From NCBI GenBank assembly GCA_000708835.1, contig DF237101.1, positions 1 to 64,000 of the forward strand: 64,000 nucleotides of DNA. The letters run 5' to 3'. A program made the position numbers and the translations under genes. Positions 12,801 to 23,613 of this stretch are shown here, piece after piece. The stretch's first letter is position 1, and every line of letters begins with the position of its first letter. Under the pieces are notes generated by a model, which was not told the origin of the DNA, did not search any database, and saw nothing but the letters and a program-made list of their open reading frames with translations. Source of the DNA: Klebsormidium nitens (lineage: Eukaryota; Streptophyta; Klebsormidiophyceae; Klebsormidiales; Klebsormidiaceae).

Positions 12801-14717
12801 CCTGGTTACGGAGTTGTCTAGCTTCCTAGCCAATGCTTGACGATTGAGTCCGCTTTTCTGTTATCAAGATGAAGGTAGGATCCTTCAAGAAGGCTCTTTT
12901 TGTGTCCTTCAACAGAGACGTCGTAGGGACTAGGTTCGGTGGCAGCGAGCTTGGTACGAACTTTTTCAGCTGACGGCGAATCCCAAACCTGAGAAAGTGA
13001 TTCCTGCTGTTATTTAAGCAAAAGTAGTTTTGGGATAACCTGCCTGGTTAATGATTTTGCGAAGTTGATTGGTGCGTGCTGGAGGGGTCATTTCACGAGT
13101 CGCCAAGGTTGAAAGGCCCGCAGTCCTTTACAAGTCTGCTTCTGAATGTCTGTGGGTGGGTCACGGTTACGGTTAAGGATGCGTCACCACAAGTTATGAA
13201 GGTTCTGCTGACAGGAGGTCAGGATGGTCACATGACAGCCTTGCGTCATCATTCCGGCAGTCAATAGGAGAGCGACACGTGGCCAGCCCGAAACCCTACA
13301 AAGCGATTAGCAGACGGTACCGCTTCAAAGACAAAGTCTTACCTCGTGCCGGTTAGCTGGTTTTGATTTCCGTTCATGTAAACGGCATTTTTACTTCAGC
13401 GCATCCCTCTGACGTTGCGTTCCTGAAGTCGACCTCCTTGAGGTAGCCTGCGTGGAAATCAAGAGCTGTTCCATCTGTCTACATTTCGAGTTACTCATTT
13501 CCGTCCGCCCCAGCAAGATGGCTCAGCGTCGGAGTCGACCATCGCCTGGGGACGGCTCACGAATAGTTTCTCCTGCGCTCATCCCTGTACAGCCCCTAAT
13601 TTCTCAATCACCGTTTGCCCAGGAATGACTGTCCACTGCTGAAGTTAATCGGGCCATTCGGGCCATTCGGAACCCCTTAAGTTCTCAGTCCTCCCGGTCC
13701 TAATCTCCCCGATCCCCCCCCCTGCAGAGTGACGGCCCGGCCCTGGAGCTGACCCCCCCCCTGGAGGCGGCTCGCGAGGAGTTCCGGGTGACTCAGCTAC
13801 TACCGGCGATGGCCCCTCTTCTAAACGCGGAGCGGGATCCCTGGAGAGGTTGGATCGAACGGCTCGATCTAATTGGTCCAGTCCCGCAGGAGGAGGTGAC
13901 GCAGGTGAGAGGCGCTTGGCAGTGCAGGATTTTGTTCACTCCTCGGTGTTCAAATAGTGTGTCTTGTACTCGAAGTTGAATTGAAGCCGCCCACGATCCC
14001 CAGCATCCCCTCAAAAGAGAAGAGCGATTTCATTGGTTGGTTCTTTCCCGCCTCTTCGTGTCTGCTCGTATGTTGTCGCCAAGAACTTTCGGAAATCCTG
14101 CTAGAAAGAAGTCGATCTGATTGGTCACTGTTGCGACAGGAGGGCACTCAGTGAAGCTGGGAGATGCGGGTCGTGGGTTGTGGGTCTCGAGGTTCTTGGA
14201 TCCATAAGATCTCCTCATCGACTCTAGATCTGTGAACCCATAAGTAAGTAAGGAAGTACCGGAGTTCTTCGGTGCCCAGAGAAATTCACTCATCGGCAGC
14301 CAGGGTAAAACGTTCAGCACACAGGCACGGGCCTACTGGGCTAGTCTGCCCAAAGCGGGAGAAACAGTGGACGGAAAGAGCCTACGTGGCCAGACACTCG
14401 TGCTTTGGCGCATTCTTTCCCTGCTTCATTACCAAGCAAGAAGTACTGGCAGCCCATGCTGCTCTTTCCAGTCATAGCGCTTCTCCGCACGCCCATTGCA
14501 ATCTCTTCTTGCCTCTGATCTTGACACGTGTCCTCGGCAGGTACTGAGCTGCTTCGAAGAGTGGCGGAGCAACCAACCGGAGCGAGGTACCGAAACGCGA
14601 GAGCGCCCCCCCTGGTTCCAAATCGCGCGGCAGCCCCGGCCGACGGGCCCCCGGCAATGGGCCTCCCGAGGAGGAATGCAGACTGGAGGGGGGGGGAGTC
14701 GTTGGGGTAGGCGATAA
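6804..14717 (+). CDS. tRNA pseudouridine synthase, PUS1/TruA family
   Basis: Nine exons: 6804-7623, 8034-8066, 8500-8612, 9355-9503, 10007-10151, 10904-11641, 12567-12746, 13728-13904, 14541-14717; every junction keeps phase. The enzyme isomerises uridine to pseudouridine in tRNA and possibly other RNA. Family marks in order: [10 protein letters not shown] (core start), MMQRNQPG (like the eukaryotic PUS1 GMQRN), [13 protein letters not shown] with the catalytic Asp (exons 3-4), [25 protein letters not shown], and [17 protein letters not shown]. The N-terminal 250 residues are basic, Ser/Arg-rich and disordered, compatible with an organelle targeting region plus linker. Exon 6 carries a long acidic Ser/Asp insertion inside the catalytic fold. 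The start is ATG 6804 or ATG 6849; neither is decisive. The C-terminal tail is Gly/Arg-rich. Introns of this gene contain copies of exon edges (see the repeat at 12145-12566). Confidence 0.9.
9048..9070. repeat. Hexanucleotide microsatellite (TTTCGA)
   Basis: Three full units and a partial one of TTTCGA lie in an intron of the pseudouridine synthase gene. Confidence 0.9.
11114..11197 (+). repeat. Coding minisatellite, four 21-base units
   Basis: Four in-frame 21-base units inside exon 6 of the pseudouridine synthase encode variants of DSDMGDR (DSD/HSD/SLD followed by VGD). Related GATTCGGAC words recur further downstream in the same exon. They build the acidic loop inserted in the catalytic domain. 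Confidence 0.85.
12145..12566 (+). repeat. Upstream ladder of copies of pseudouridine synthase exon 7 left edge
   Basis: Three decayed copies of the intron end plus the start of exon 7 precede the real exon (12567): near 12145-12162 (short), 12290-12390 and 12419-12523. All contain GGAAGATGGT. The two longer ones also keep the sequence encoding the following LLDPMLA-like stretch and end in GCCACTC. Two keep a TCACAG acceptor. Confidence 0.85.
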
Positions 14718-16951
14718 CCGGGCGTTTTGTGGGTTAGGACGAACTCGGCAATTGGCGGGAAAGAGTTAACGGAGTTTCGTCTTTGACTTCTCCCGACCGA
14801 GTTGCAGGTAGAGGATCATGTTGATCAGGCATTTAGAAGAGACGTCAAGCCTGCGCTGCTTATTTGGGAAGCGAAAACTTGCAAACATGGGGACGGTTTG
14901 CCGCAAACTTTCATGTGACTGGAGGCGGACGTGGTCAGCATCGCAGGTTTGAATGACCCGATGGGGTTTTGGAAGAGCAACTGTGGGACACAGACTCTGA
15001 CGATGCATTTAGCGCCTCACAGGCACATGTGCATGGGGAATTGTAGACACCTGCAACATGATCGAAGCACAGACTTGCGGATTCGTGGATCTCGGAATCA
15101 AGCTAGCAAGATTTGGGGGGTCTTGTTATCGCCAGGGCGATGACCCCAATTTCACTATGCTGTTGGCCCCAACCCTATATTCCAGACTGCCGTCAGCCTT
15201 TTTCAGAACACTGTCACAGTTGATGCTGGTCTTTGATTTCATAATCTCAGTGCCACTCCCTCTGACCAAGATTCAGAAGTCGGGCACATGCACGAAAGGA
15301 GTACTGAATTGCTTGAACATGTTGAAAGATCCCTGCATACTTGAGTTCGTGCGAGGCCCGTCCGAACTTGCTTGTGCAATCGTGGGAATGCATGCCAGTG
15401 AGGTAGTGCACAATGCAGCCGCATGCACGCTTGTAGCTTTGTCCGAGTGAGCAATGCCAAGGTCGGAGCCTGGGGGGAACATGACGCATGCATCGACTGC
15501 ATGACGCGTCTGACTCATCCGCAGGCTCGCATGCAAGGTCTCGGCAATGAGCCTGCAGTGCCGGTCAGACAGCGCGCGCGGATGGAGCGGTGTCTTTGAA
15601 TCATGCTGCAATGCATTGAAGGACTGCCGCCACGGCAGGGGCGAACGCCCCAGAGGTAACGAAGTGTGGGCTGACTCGGCTGGTTCTGCATTTTGGATTC
15701 ATGGCAATTGACCGCATATGCTGTATGCATACTATAAGGTTGCTGTGCATGTGTAGCTAAGTCGTAAGAAGGAGCTGCATGCAATTATATAATGCGATAG
15801 GTCTGCTTAGCAATGTTCTCAAGCGATAGGTTTACCATGCTGCTCACGACACTGGATGCACATGGTTACTTCATCAAGTCCGATCCACTGGCATGCCAAT
15901 CGGTTGTTACCGTTCCTTTAAGGCAGTGTTATTGGGTGCTGTCATACATGCATGTTGCTAAAAAGGTACTTCTACCAATAAAACATCAATGCCGCTGGCT
16001 TCATATCTATCGTTTACATGTGCAACACGAAACAGAGCTGATCATGCTGAGCTGATGCACAGCTTCAGACTTTCAGCCTTCAAATAGTTTCATCAGGCAT
16101 ATTTCACAGCGGCAAGCACAAATGGGAGAAGCGTTCAGCAAGCAGGAATGGAATCAGTATTTGGTATTCAGCGATGGACCATCTCTTGATGATACAGCCC
16201 TTCGATCGTGTACCCTAAAGAATTTATCCTGACAGGAGAACATCACCATGCCATCATTGCATTCACCTCAAACCCATTCATTGCATTCACCTCAAACCCA
16301 TATAAATTGTAAGGATAAGGATTGGAGTGAGAGAAAACAGCAACTTGGAGTTGTCAAAAACCTATATGTTGTTTCCTTCAAAAAGTGACAGGACATTATG
16401 ACTACCAATCAATGCCCCAAGGCCTAGACTCGGCTATGGGCTGTGGCAATTGTTTTGATCAAGACTTGCTTATCTGTTCGTAATCTGCGTAAAAGCACTT
16501 GAAGCCTACTGATCAGCGCCGGGTGCCGAAGCACTTTGTGTCTACCTAGTCTCATAGTAAAGTACCATTAGATGCCGAGCTCCGTTTGACTTACTAGTAG
16601 CGCTACTCTGCCTTATTATATACAAATGAATACCTCAACCTGCCAATGTCAATGGTGGACCTCTGCGACTCTGAGCGCGCGACCCCTAAGAACTTCCGTG
16701 TACGATCAATCGACCCAACGTTTTTCCGCAGTTGCCCCTGACCTGACGGGGTAATAACCACCTATAGCTCTGTGAATACAGTCTCTGTCGTCCTGCCCCT
16801 ACCTCCCTCTCTGCATCCTACGACGCACTCTATAGCATCCCAGCCTTGGGAGCCCCAACTTACAGACCGCATTCTGTAAGGAAACTCTGCATCGCCTACT
16901 CTCTCTCCCCACACACTACACGCCCCATACCAAGTTCCGATCTACCAGATG
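14718..16951. other. Intergenic region between convergent genes, rich in TGCATGCA-like words
   Basis: This lies between the 3' ends of the pseudouridine synthase (+) and cyclin (-) genes. No gene is supported. From about 15380 to 16060 the palindromic words GCATGC, TGCATG and ATGCAT recur densely (for example near 15389, 15420, 15485, 15530, 15727, 15776 and 15948). A 130-codon plus-strand frame at 15058-15450 lacks splice context or recognisable content. Confidence 0.5.
16255..16302. repeat. Tandem duplication of a 24-base unit
   Basis: Two head-to-tail copies of a 24-base unit beginning CATTGCATTCACCTC, differing only in the last base. Confidence 0.95.
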
Positions 16952-18203
16952 TCACCGAGAGTAAGGGTACGCGCCGCAGACCGCAATGGCATTGGACGCA
17001 AAGGCACTGGAGGGGCTGAGGGCGAGCTTTTGCTTGTTGTACGCAGCTTCCGTGGAGCACGTGACGATGTCGCAAATGGGAGGGGTCCTGGGAGTGAGGG
17101 GCCGCTCGATCTGGTACCCCCCGCTGCGGATCAGCTCCTTCTCCAGGTGGCAGGTGTAGGCGTCGAATGTGGCAGTGGTCACATTCAGCCGGAAGTCCAG
17201 CCGGAACAGAAACTCGAGCTCGAGCCGGTTCATCTCTGCCGTGGTCACGCCGCCGACTTTGCCATAGAAGGAGTTGCAGTAAAAGCTGCAGGATGGGGTA
17301 GATAGGGTAAGGACTTCTGATGCACTGGGTGGCTTGATGTAAATAGCAAACTTACAAAACTCTATGTGAAACTCTATGTGTTATCTTGATAGATCGACCA
17401 GGTGATCCAAAACTTTGGAATCAATGAACTCGAGCTGGTCTCCAAACAGCAACCGCAAAGGCAATGCACATTCAAAACACACGAAACAATCTGTACAGAG
17501 CCCCTTTGGCAGGTTATGCAAATCTACCTGTCCTGACCAGATTCAAAAAATAGCATAACAGCTGATATCCAAGAAGGCTCCTTCTACATACAAACCCGAA
17601 GGCAGCTCAACAACCCCTGCAGAAGCTAGCACCCAGCTTGAAAAAACCCTATCCAAACTCGAATCTTGACAAAGAAACCCTGAAACCCCAAATAAGGGGG
17701 CACTTTGTGAACACTCACGCGTCGTCCAGGAACTTGGCCGCAGTCATGACGCTTGTGATGAGGAGTCTGTGGACGTTGAGAGAGGTGATGGGGAGGTCTG
17801 GCTGCCGCTGCATGAGCCGGTCGATGTACACATACGCGACCACAAAGCAAGCGGGGCTGCAGTTGGCATACTTAAATATCCTCTCAAGATACTTCTCAAT
17901 AGAGATCGTGGGTGCCCTAAGGCCGTGGAAGACCGTGAGCTTGCTGCTGTACGGCCTGCCGCTGGAACCCCCCGCAAGTGCCCGTGCTTCGTTCCTCGAC
18001 ACTAGCTTCTCCAGCAGGTTTGAGAGCACGCTCAGGACTCTTGGACGCTCCACAGAAAACCCTGGCTCTGCCTCGATCTCAAGCGCTGTATAGGGGTCTG
18101 AAACAAACTCAGGCTCTGCTCTGTGCACCTTGCGCGGACCCATGACAAAGTCCATGTCCTCGCAATCCGAGGGGGGAGGGGGGGGGAGCATGTGGAGCCC
18201 CAT
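16952..18203 (-). CDS. Plant U/P-type (PHO80-like) cyclin
   Basis: Two exons on the minus strand: 18203-17719 and 17285-16952, joined in phase 2. The predicted product is about 272 residues, near the usual 200-260 for plant CYCU/CYCP proteins. Plant U-type hallmarks are near-verbatim: VLSVLSNLLEKLV, KLTVFHGLRAPTISIEKYL, RIFKYANCSPACFVVAYVY, LNVHRLLITSVMTAAKFLDD and FYGKVGGVTTAEMNRLELEF. This is the cyclin box that binds a cyclin-dependent kinase (CDKA in plants). Start: the first ATG giving a compact N-terminus is at 18203; the frame stays open upstream to 18461 but without a needed ATG. The N-terminus has a run of five prolines. The C-terminal tail after the box is variable. Regulation cannot be read from the sequence. 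Confidence 0.9.
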
Positions 18204-18699
18204 GACTGGCACTTGCAAACTTTTGTTTGAGCGACACGGCTTGGATCTTGTTCCCGTGTGGACAGCCCCAAAGCATCTCCTGGCATGTGCTTGCGAGAAT
18301 GATGCAGCGAAAGGGGACGCTTTGGGCTTTTGTAGGAGGACGCTTTTCCAGAGGCGCTCAAGCGTCCAGGGACTCGCTAGCCTAGACGCGGACTGACGTC
18401 TTGCCAGCCACAATCGCTCCTTCGAGTCGAGACTGGCTGCAAGAGGCAGGAGACTTCGCAACTTGAGCTGGCAGGACTGGTTCTGCGCGATTTGGGATCA
18501 GACTGAAATTTGCAGTGCAGCAGGCGGTGTGCACCTGAGCCCTGTAGGGAAATCCGATCGAGAAGATTAGCGTACTCAATTCGATGCGAACAGTGCTCAC
18601 TCCCAGTCTGCGTCCTCTGGGCGAGCTCCAGTTGCACTGCTGTTCGGTCTCCTGACAAACTGCATCGAAACTGTCGCGCCAACTGGGCGCAGCCTGACG
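18204..18699. other. Upstream region of the cyclin gene
   Basis: This holds the open 5' extension of the cyclin frame (to 18461) and then non-coding sequence, presumably promoter and leader. No specific site is identified. Confidence 0.4.
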
Positions 18700-21682
18700 G
18701 TACGGTGCGGTACTGGTAACGCTCAAATCAGTACCGGATCAGTACCAACTGAGACTGGCCGGTGGTGCTGTTGGCGCGCTCAACCTCACAAACTCCACAT
18801 CAAACTGCACTTTTTCAGAGACACCAGTACGGTAGGATTAGCTGGCACTGCCAGACTGCAGTACGACCAGAAGACGGAATCCGATATTTGAGACTCACCA
18901 GATTTTTTTTGGTCGATTGAGCGCTTTTTTTGTACCACGTGGATTAGACCGAGTCGACTCATTGGACGTTTGCGCGTCCAATCAGAAAGGTGTGAAGTAA
19001 GTTCTGACATCATCAAACGCTATCGACCGATAATCGCACGTTTGTCGCATTGCTCCCGATTGTACGGAAAGTAGCAATACCTATGCGGAACAGATCGGAT
19101 GTACCCCCGGCGGCTGGACGTCCTAGTACGGTACGCCGGACGGGCATCCTACCGATTCCTACGATCAGGATTCAGGAACACCGTACACCGTACCTTCCAC
19201 CTAACAAAGATACCACGGAGATGTGCCAAGTCACTTGTGCGAACTACCGGTAGGTACCGGAATTTGTACCATGGTATAATAGCTTTCCGATAGGTACTTC
19301 AGAGTGCAGGGCCCAGGCAGTAGGTACCATTCCCCTTGCGGGTATTGCAGGTAGGTTTGCAAACCATGGACCCGGCAGCTCACGTCTCTGGAAACGGCAA
19401 TATGGGCACCGCTTCAGCAGCCGCAAATTTACCTCTACGCGGGGCGGCTCGGCCGCCTGACGGCTTCCAGTGCGTTCGTTAGCCTGTACCCAACTTCCAA
19501 GCCTAGTGGGCCGGGGTGGCTAGCTAGGTACCGCTGCCCGCAGTGCGCACCCGATCCGTGCTCAACTGCTGATGTCACAGTAGGATACGCCGTACGGAAT
19601 CATGCCGTCTATCGCGGCCGTTTGCCGGGCGCGGCGGGCAAGAGCAGAAATTCTTGGTTTCTTGTTTCTTTGAGATTTCTCGGATTGAGAAGGTCATGGT
19701 CCCCGTCCGGCCCAGTAGGACTACCCCGTTGGCGCACCGCGGGCCGGCCATCTCGATGCTAGTAGTAGCCTGTAGGTATACCGTAGGTAGATGATAGATT
19801 GTATGACGGCGAGACCCTCAGGCTGGCCGGGGCCCCGCGGCCGCCCCCGGCGCCCCGCAGATCCTCGCAATGGCCGGGCCCCGCGGACAACTTGAAATAT
19901 GGCATGGGGCCATTTCTGCAATCATTGTCCCTCGAGTCCTGAGTTGTACCTACCGGTTTTGCCTGACGGGTACGGTGTACCCCCAGTAATTTGGGGCCCC
20001 GGCACACCATTGAACTCGACGCCGTCGACGGACGGTTCAAGTCAAACGTGCCTAGCTGGCACTGCTGGCGTAAGCAACGCCGCCGTCTAGCAATGGCTGC
20101 AAATTGAGTTGAGACGACCGGCCAGCAATTGTCCGACGAGTCCGCTCCTTATCCAGTTTGATTAGGCCGGTGACAAGCTCCTGATGAAACAGTCTTTGAC
20201 ACTGGCAGTGAATCAGCAACACTCTGTAGATTAAATCAGTGCAAATAGTGTAAGCTTTAATAGCCCCTGGGAATGCATCGTATCAAAATGCTTGGTCGAC
20301 GCCGACAGCCGTGCATGGCCGCAGGACCCCGATAATCGGGCCCGATTAAATAATAACCGAGTCCATTTGTCAACCAGCTGGCAGCCGCCCGTGCCAGTCA
20401 CCACTTGCAAATTGCAGTACCGGTACTGGTAATCAGCACCGCAGGCAAGGTGTACCGGTCCTTCCCCTACGACGTAGGCACTAGTACACCGTCGTAGGCA
20501 GGTTCCGTAGGTAGTTGCGAAGAAACTTACCGTAGGTACGTAGTACCTAAACCGTACGAAAGGTACCTCAAGTGAGACCAATAATGAAATCGTCACCAAC
20601 ACGGCTTGCCAATAAAGGTGCTATCCGTTCCGGTAGATACGCGTCATTGGCCGCCCGAGTCGCGAGATGCGCTCGACCGTTCCTGTAGAGCCAAGCTCAC
20701 AATATCGACGGCTGAAAACGGACAACGTAGATAGGTGCCTGATCGTTAGGGGCTTGTGCGATTTATACGGTCCTCTACAGTACCTAGGTAGTGTAGCAAG
20801 GCGTCGGTACCTATCCACTTACGGTACTTTCATCAGTACCTACCCAGGGCTGGGTCCGCCTAGCAGGACCCAGGTACGACCGGAAAAGTTGGAAACTAGG
20901 TACCGTAGCTTGTAGGTAACCGTGACGTACGGTACTGGGTATACCTATACCTATCCGTGTGGATCTTATGGAGTCTTTGAAAGCAGTTCGTATAAAAACG
21001 GACTTCTGCTTATATGGTTAGATCGAATCGCAACATATCGTACCAATCGCGTGCTCGATACCAGCTGTGACCGGAGGGCCCCTTCACCGGGTGGGGCAAG
21101 TGAATAGTACGCCTGGTGGGAGTACCACCGGTAGTTTACCATAGCCACTGGCATGGGCCGCTCAGGTAGGTACGTACTTTGAATTGAAGCCGGTGCAAGC
21201 CCTGATTTGATCGTGCAGATCTGCCGAACCCGCTGGACCCTTCCACCTAGGTACCTCTAGGCTACCTATACGCGCCCTGATTTCATGCAATCCAAGAATT
21301 TGGTATGAAGGCCGTCGACCGTATCTTATCATCGTAGAGACGTCCGGTACCTACCTAGGCACCGTAGTTGGGTCCGGTAGTATACCTACCGTACCTAGTA
21401 CCGGTAGGTACTGTCCGGTTCTTGATACAAAACCAGAGTTCCAGACTTACCTACTGTACCGGCAAACCTACGGTACCTACGGTACCTAGTAGGTACGGCT
21501 GCTGGCACACTAGGTACCTAGGTGACTAGCCTCTAGCTTGCGTGCTAGGTACCGTACAATGCCCAAGGAAGTACGGTGCCTACCTAGCGGTACCTACCAT
21601 ACCTAGTATTCTTCGTGCGGTACGTGTTTAGATGTACGGTAGGTATGATAAGGTCGGGAGTCGGGACTCGGCACTCGGGAGT

Positions 21683-22033
21683 CGGGACTCAGGAGTCATG
21701 ACTCATCCAGTCGACTCACCAAGGTGCAAAGCGGCCGGGCCAGAAGCCACCATGCATGCAGATTGCAGGACTTAAAATTCCCCCAGACTCANNNNNNNNN
21801 NNNNNNNNNNNCGGTACACGACAAAAGCAGGACCTAAAATTCTGACAGTTGTCGAGTTCCAACCGTCTCGCCAAGTTGCAAGTCTGACACCAACGGATGT
21901 CAGTTTGGCGAAGCACTCCATCTGGAGTCAGCCTGAGTCTGGATGACATCCGTTGGTGTCAGACTTGCAAGTTGCACAAACCAGTGGAGGAGTCTAGCTA
22001 TTACGTACGGGACCTACGGAGTCCTGAGTCCCG
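21683..22033. repeat. Fold-back element with nested inverted repeats
   Basis: The outer arms 21683-21697 and 22019-22033 are inverted copies (14 of 15 bases). Nested inside, 21878-21902 and 21944-21968 are a perfect 25-base inverted repeat around a 41-base loop. Direct repeats of GGGAGTCGGGACTC-like words precede the left arm (21653-21690). The structure resembles a MITE or fold-back element; target duplications are not evident. Confidence 0.7.
21792..21811. other. Assembly gap of 20 N
   Basis: Twenty undetermined bases lie inside the fold-back element, flanked by similar words (GACTTAAAATTC to the left, GACCTAAAATTC to the right). A repeat may have been collapsed here. Confidence 1.
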
Positions 22034-22440
22034 ACCAGGTACCTACGGTAATATCGACGTACCGGTAACCTCTTGAGTTGGTGGACCGTGGGGTCCGGGC
22101 CCCGGGGGCCGTTGTCGTCGTGATGACATCATCAAATCCGATCTGATTTTGTACGGCACTCTGTCTCGCTCAGAACTCAAACCACAGGAGATAACATGCT
22201 ACCGAGAGTCTCTAGGTACATGCAAAGCACCTGTACACTACGGTACCTAGATGGTGCTGATATTGGTACCTAGGACCTAACGTACCAGATTGTCATACCG
22301 GAAAATAATAAAGTCGAGACTTGTGTACACTTTCTGGTCCGGTACCATCAGTACTTGAATTAGTACGCGGCCATGGCCCGCGCGATAACCATAAACTTTA
22401 ATAGTACCGTAATATGGATCTTAAGGTACTGAAAGTACTG

Positions 22441-23613
22441 GATTTCCGACTTAACCAACACTAAAACCCTAAGGACAAAATGACCTGCTCCGCACCCGAA
22501 CCCACCCTAACCACCAAACTAACCCCACCCGTACTCGTGTACCTTAAGTTCCTTATTACTATTAAAGTTTATCCCTATCCCGCGGGGAGGACCCCGCCTG
22601 GGAGGGCGGGTGTGCACTGTGGACTCTGGACAACTTTGATCTCGATTCTCAGGACATTCCGGATGTGAGGAAACGACCGCCAGGGGTTCAGTTCTCCCCT
22701 ATTGTGGAACCCCTCTTACAATGTCTACGAGATTTCACGCGGGGCCGCCTGGTGACAGTCCAATCAGAGCCGTTCGATGCAAATTCAATGTCAACCTAAG
22801 GGCCTAGATTCTTTGTTCCGGCACCGACGGAGTCGTACGTTACATACCACAGGTGTCGCCGGTCCCGAGATCGGGAAAGTTTCCTGAATCCTGATCGAGA
22901 TTGGGAATTTTGTACGCTACCAGTATTCTCTACACCGGCCCTCCCTGGCAGCCACGGTCACGGTTTAATGGGCCCGGGGCCCCCGTCACATGTATGGCCT
23001 GTCAGTCTCAAACTTCCAAAGGCCCCGGGCACAGAAAACCGGAAAACCTAACCCAAAAAATAACACGCTTCCGCACGCATAGGTACCCACCCGGTACAAA
23101 CACCAAATAGACCCTGCCTAATACCTAGCTGTAGTAGCCGTGCCTCGGGCAATGAATCTCAGGAACTCACGCTCGACTGTGAAGCGTTGAGCCAAAAGTG
23201 AGAGCCAAGTTTTGGTGATCATGGTCTCGCTGTATGCAAACCAGTCTTGACCCCACTGATTTGCGACATTATTCAACTTTTTAAAAAGTCATATCATGAT
23301 TCATGCAGCCTGACCAATGTGGCGGATTGTGGCATTGCACTACTGAAAGATGTTCTTTGGTTGATATCCAATATCACCATGCCGGGACCATGTTCATGTC
23401 CCGATAGTCGCAACCGTACTTACATGATGCACAAATCACAATCCAATGGGTTCGACATCCACGTTATTGGACAACTAGTAAGCTGCTAATAGTTGGGGAA
23501 GTCGTGTAGTAGCCTGATAGGGGCTCCTCTGTTGACGTCCAAAGATACCCACATCGAAGGGACTTCTGCTGCAAGTTTCACAAACTCAAAGTCTTGTTGT
23601 CGAGGTCACGCGG
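22441..23613. other. Intergenic region beyond the helicase 3' end
   Basis: No gene is supported. The GTAC bias fades out by about 23100. Sequence from there to 23613 is presumably the 3' untranslated and downstream region of the minus-strand helicase gene. Confidence 0.4.

Larger units (their letters stand above)
18700..22440. repeat. Gene-free tract saturated with GTAC-centred palindromic words
   Basis: About 3.7 kb with no credible gene, made largely of short variants of GGTACC, TAGGTACC, GTACCTA, CCTAGG and CCGTAGG. In 21341-21660 I count 15 GTAC tetramers in 320 bases, against about 1 expected by chance. Flanking gene sequence lacks this bias. The tract also contains the fold-back structure at 21683-22033 and an assembly gap. 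No family or function is recognised; a decayed palindromic satellite or a cluster of small fold-back elements would fit. Confidence 0.8.

Noticed and set aside
15058-15450. 130-codon plus-strand frame
   Set aside because: It has no known motif or splice support and overlaps several equally long minus-strand frames.
22460-22530. CCCTAA-like words suggesting an interstitial telomere
   Set aside because: There are only two or three scattered, non-tandem words.
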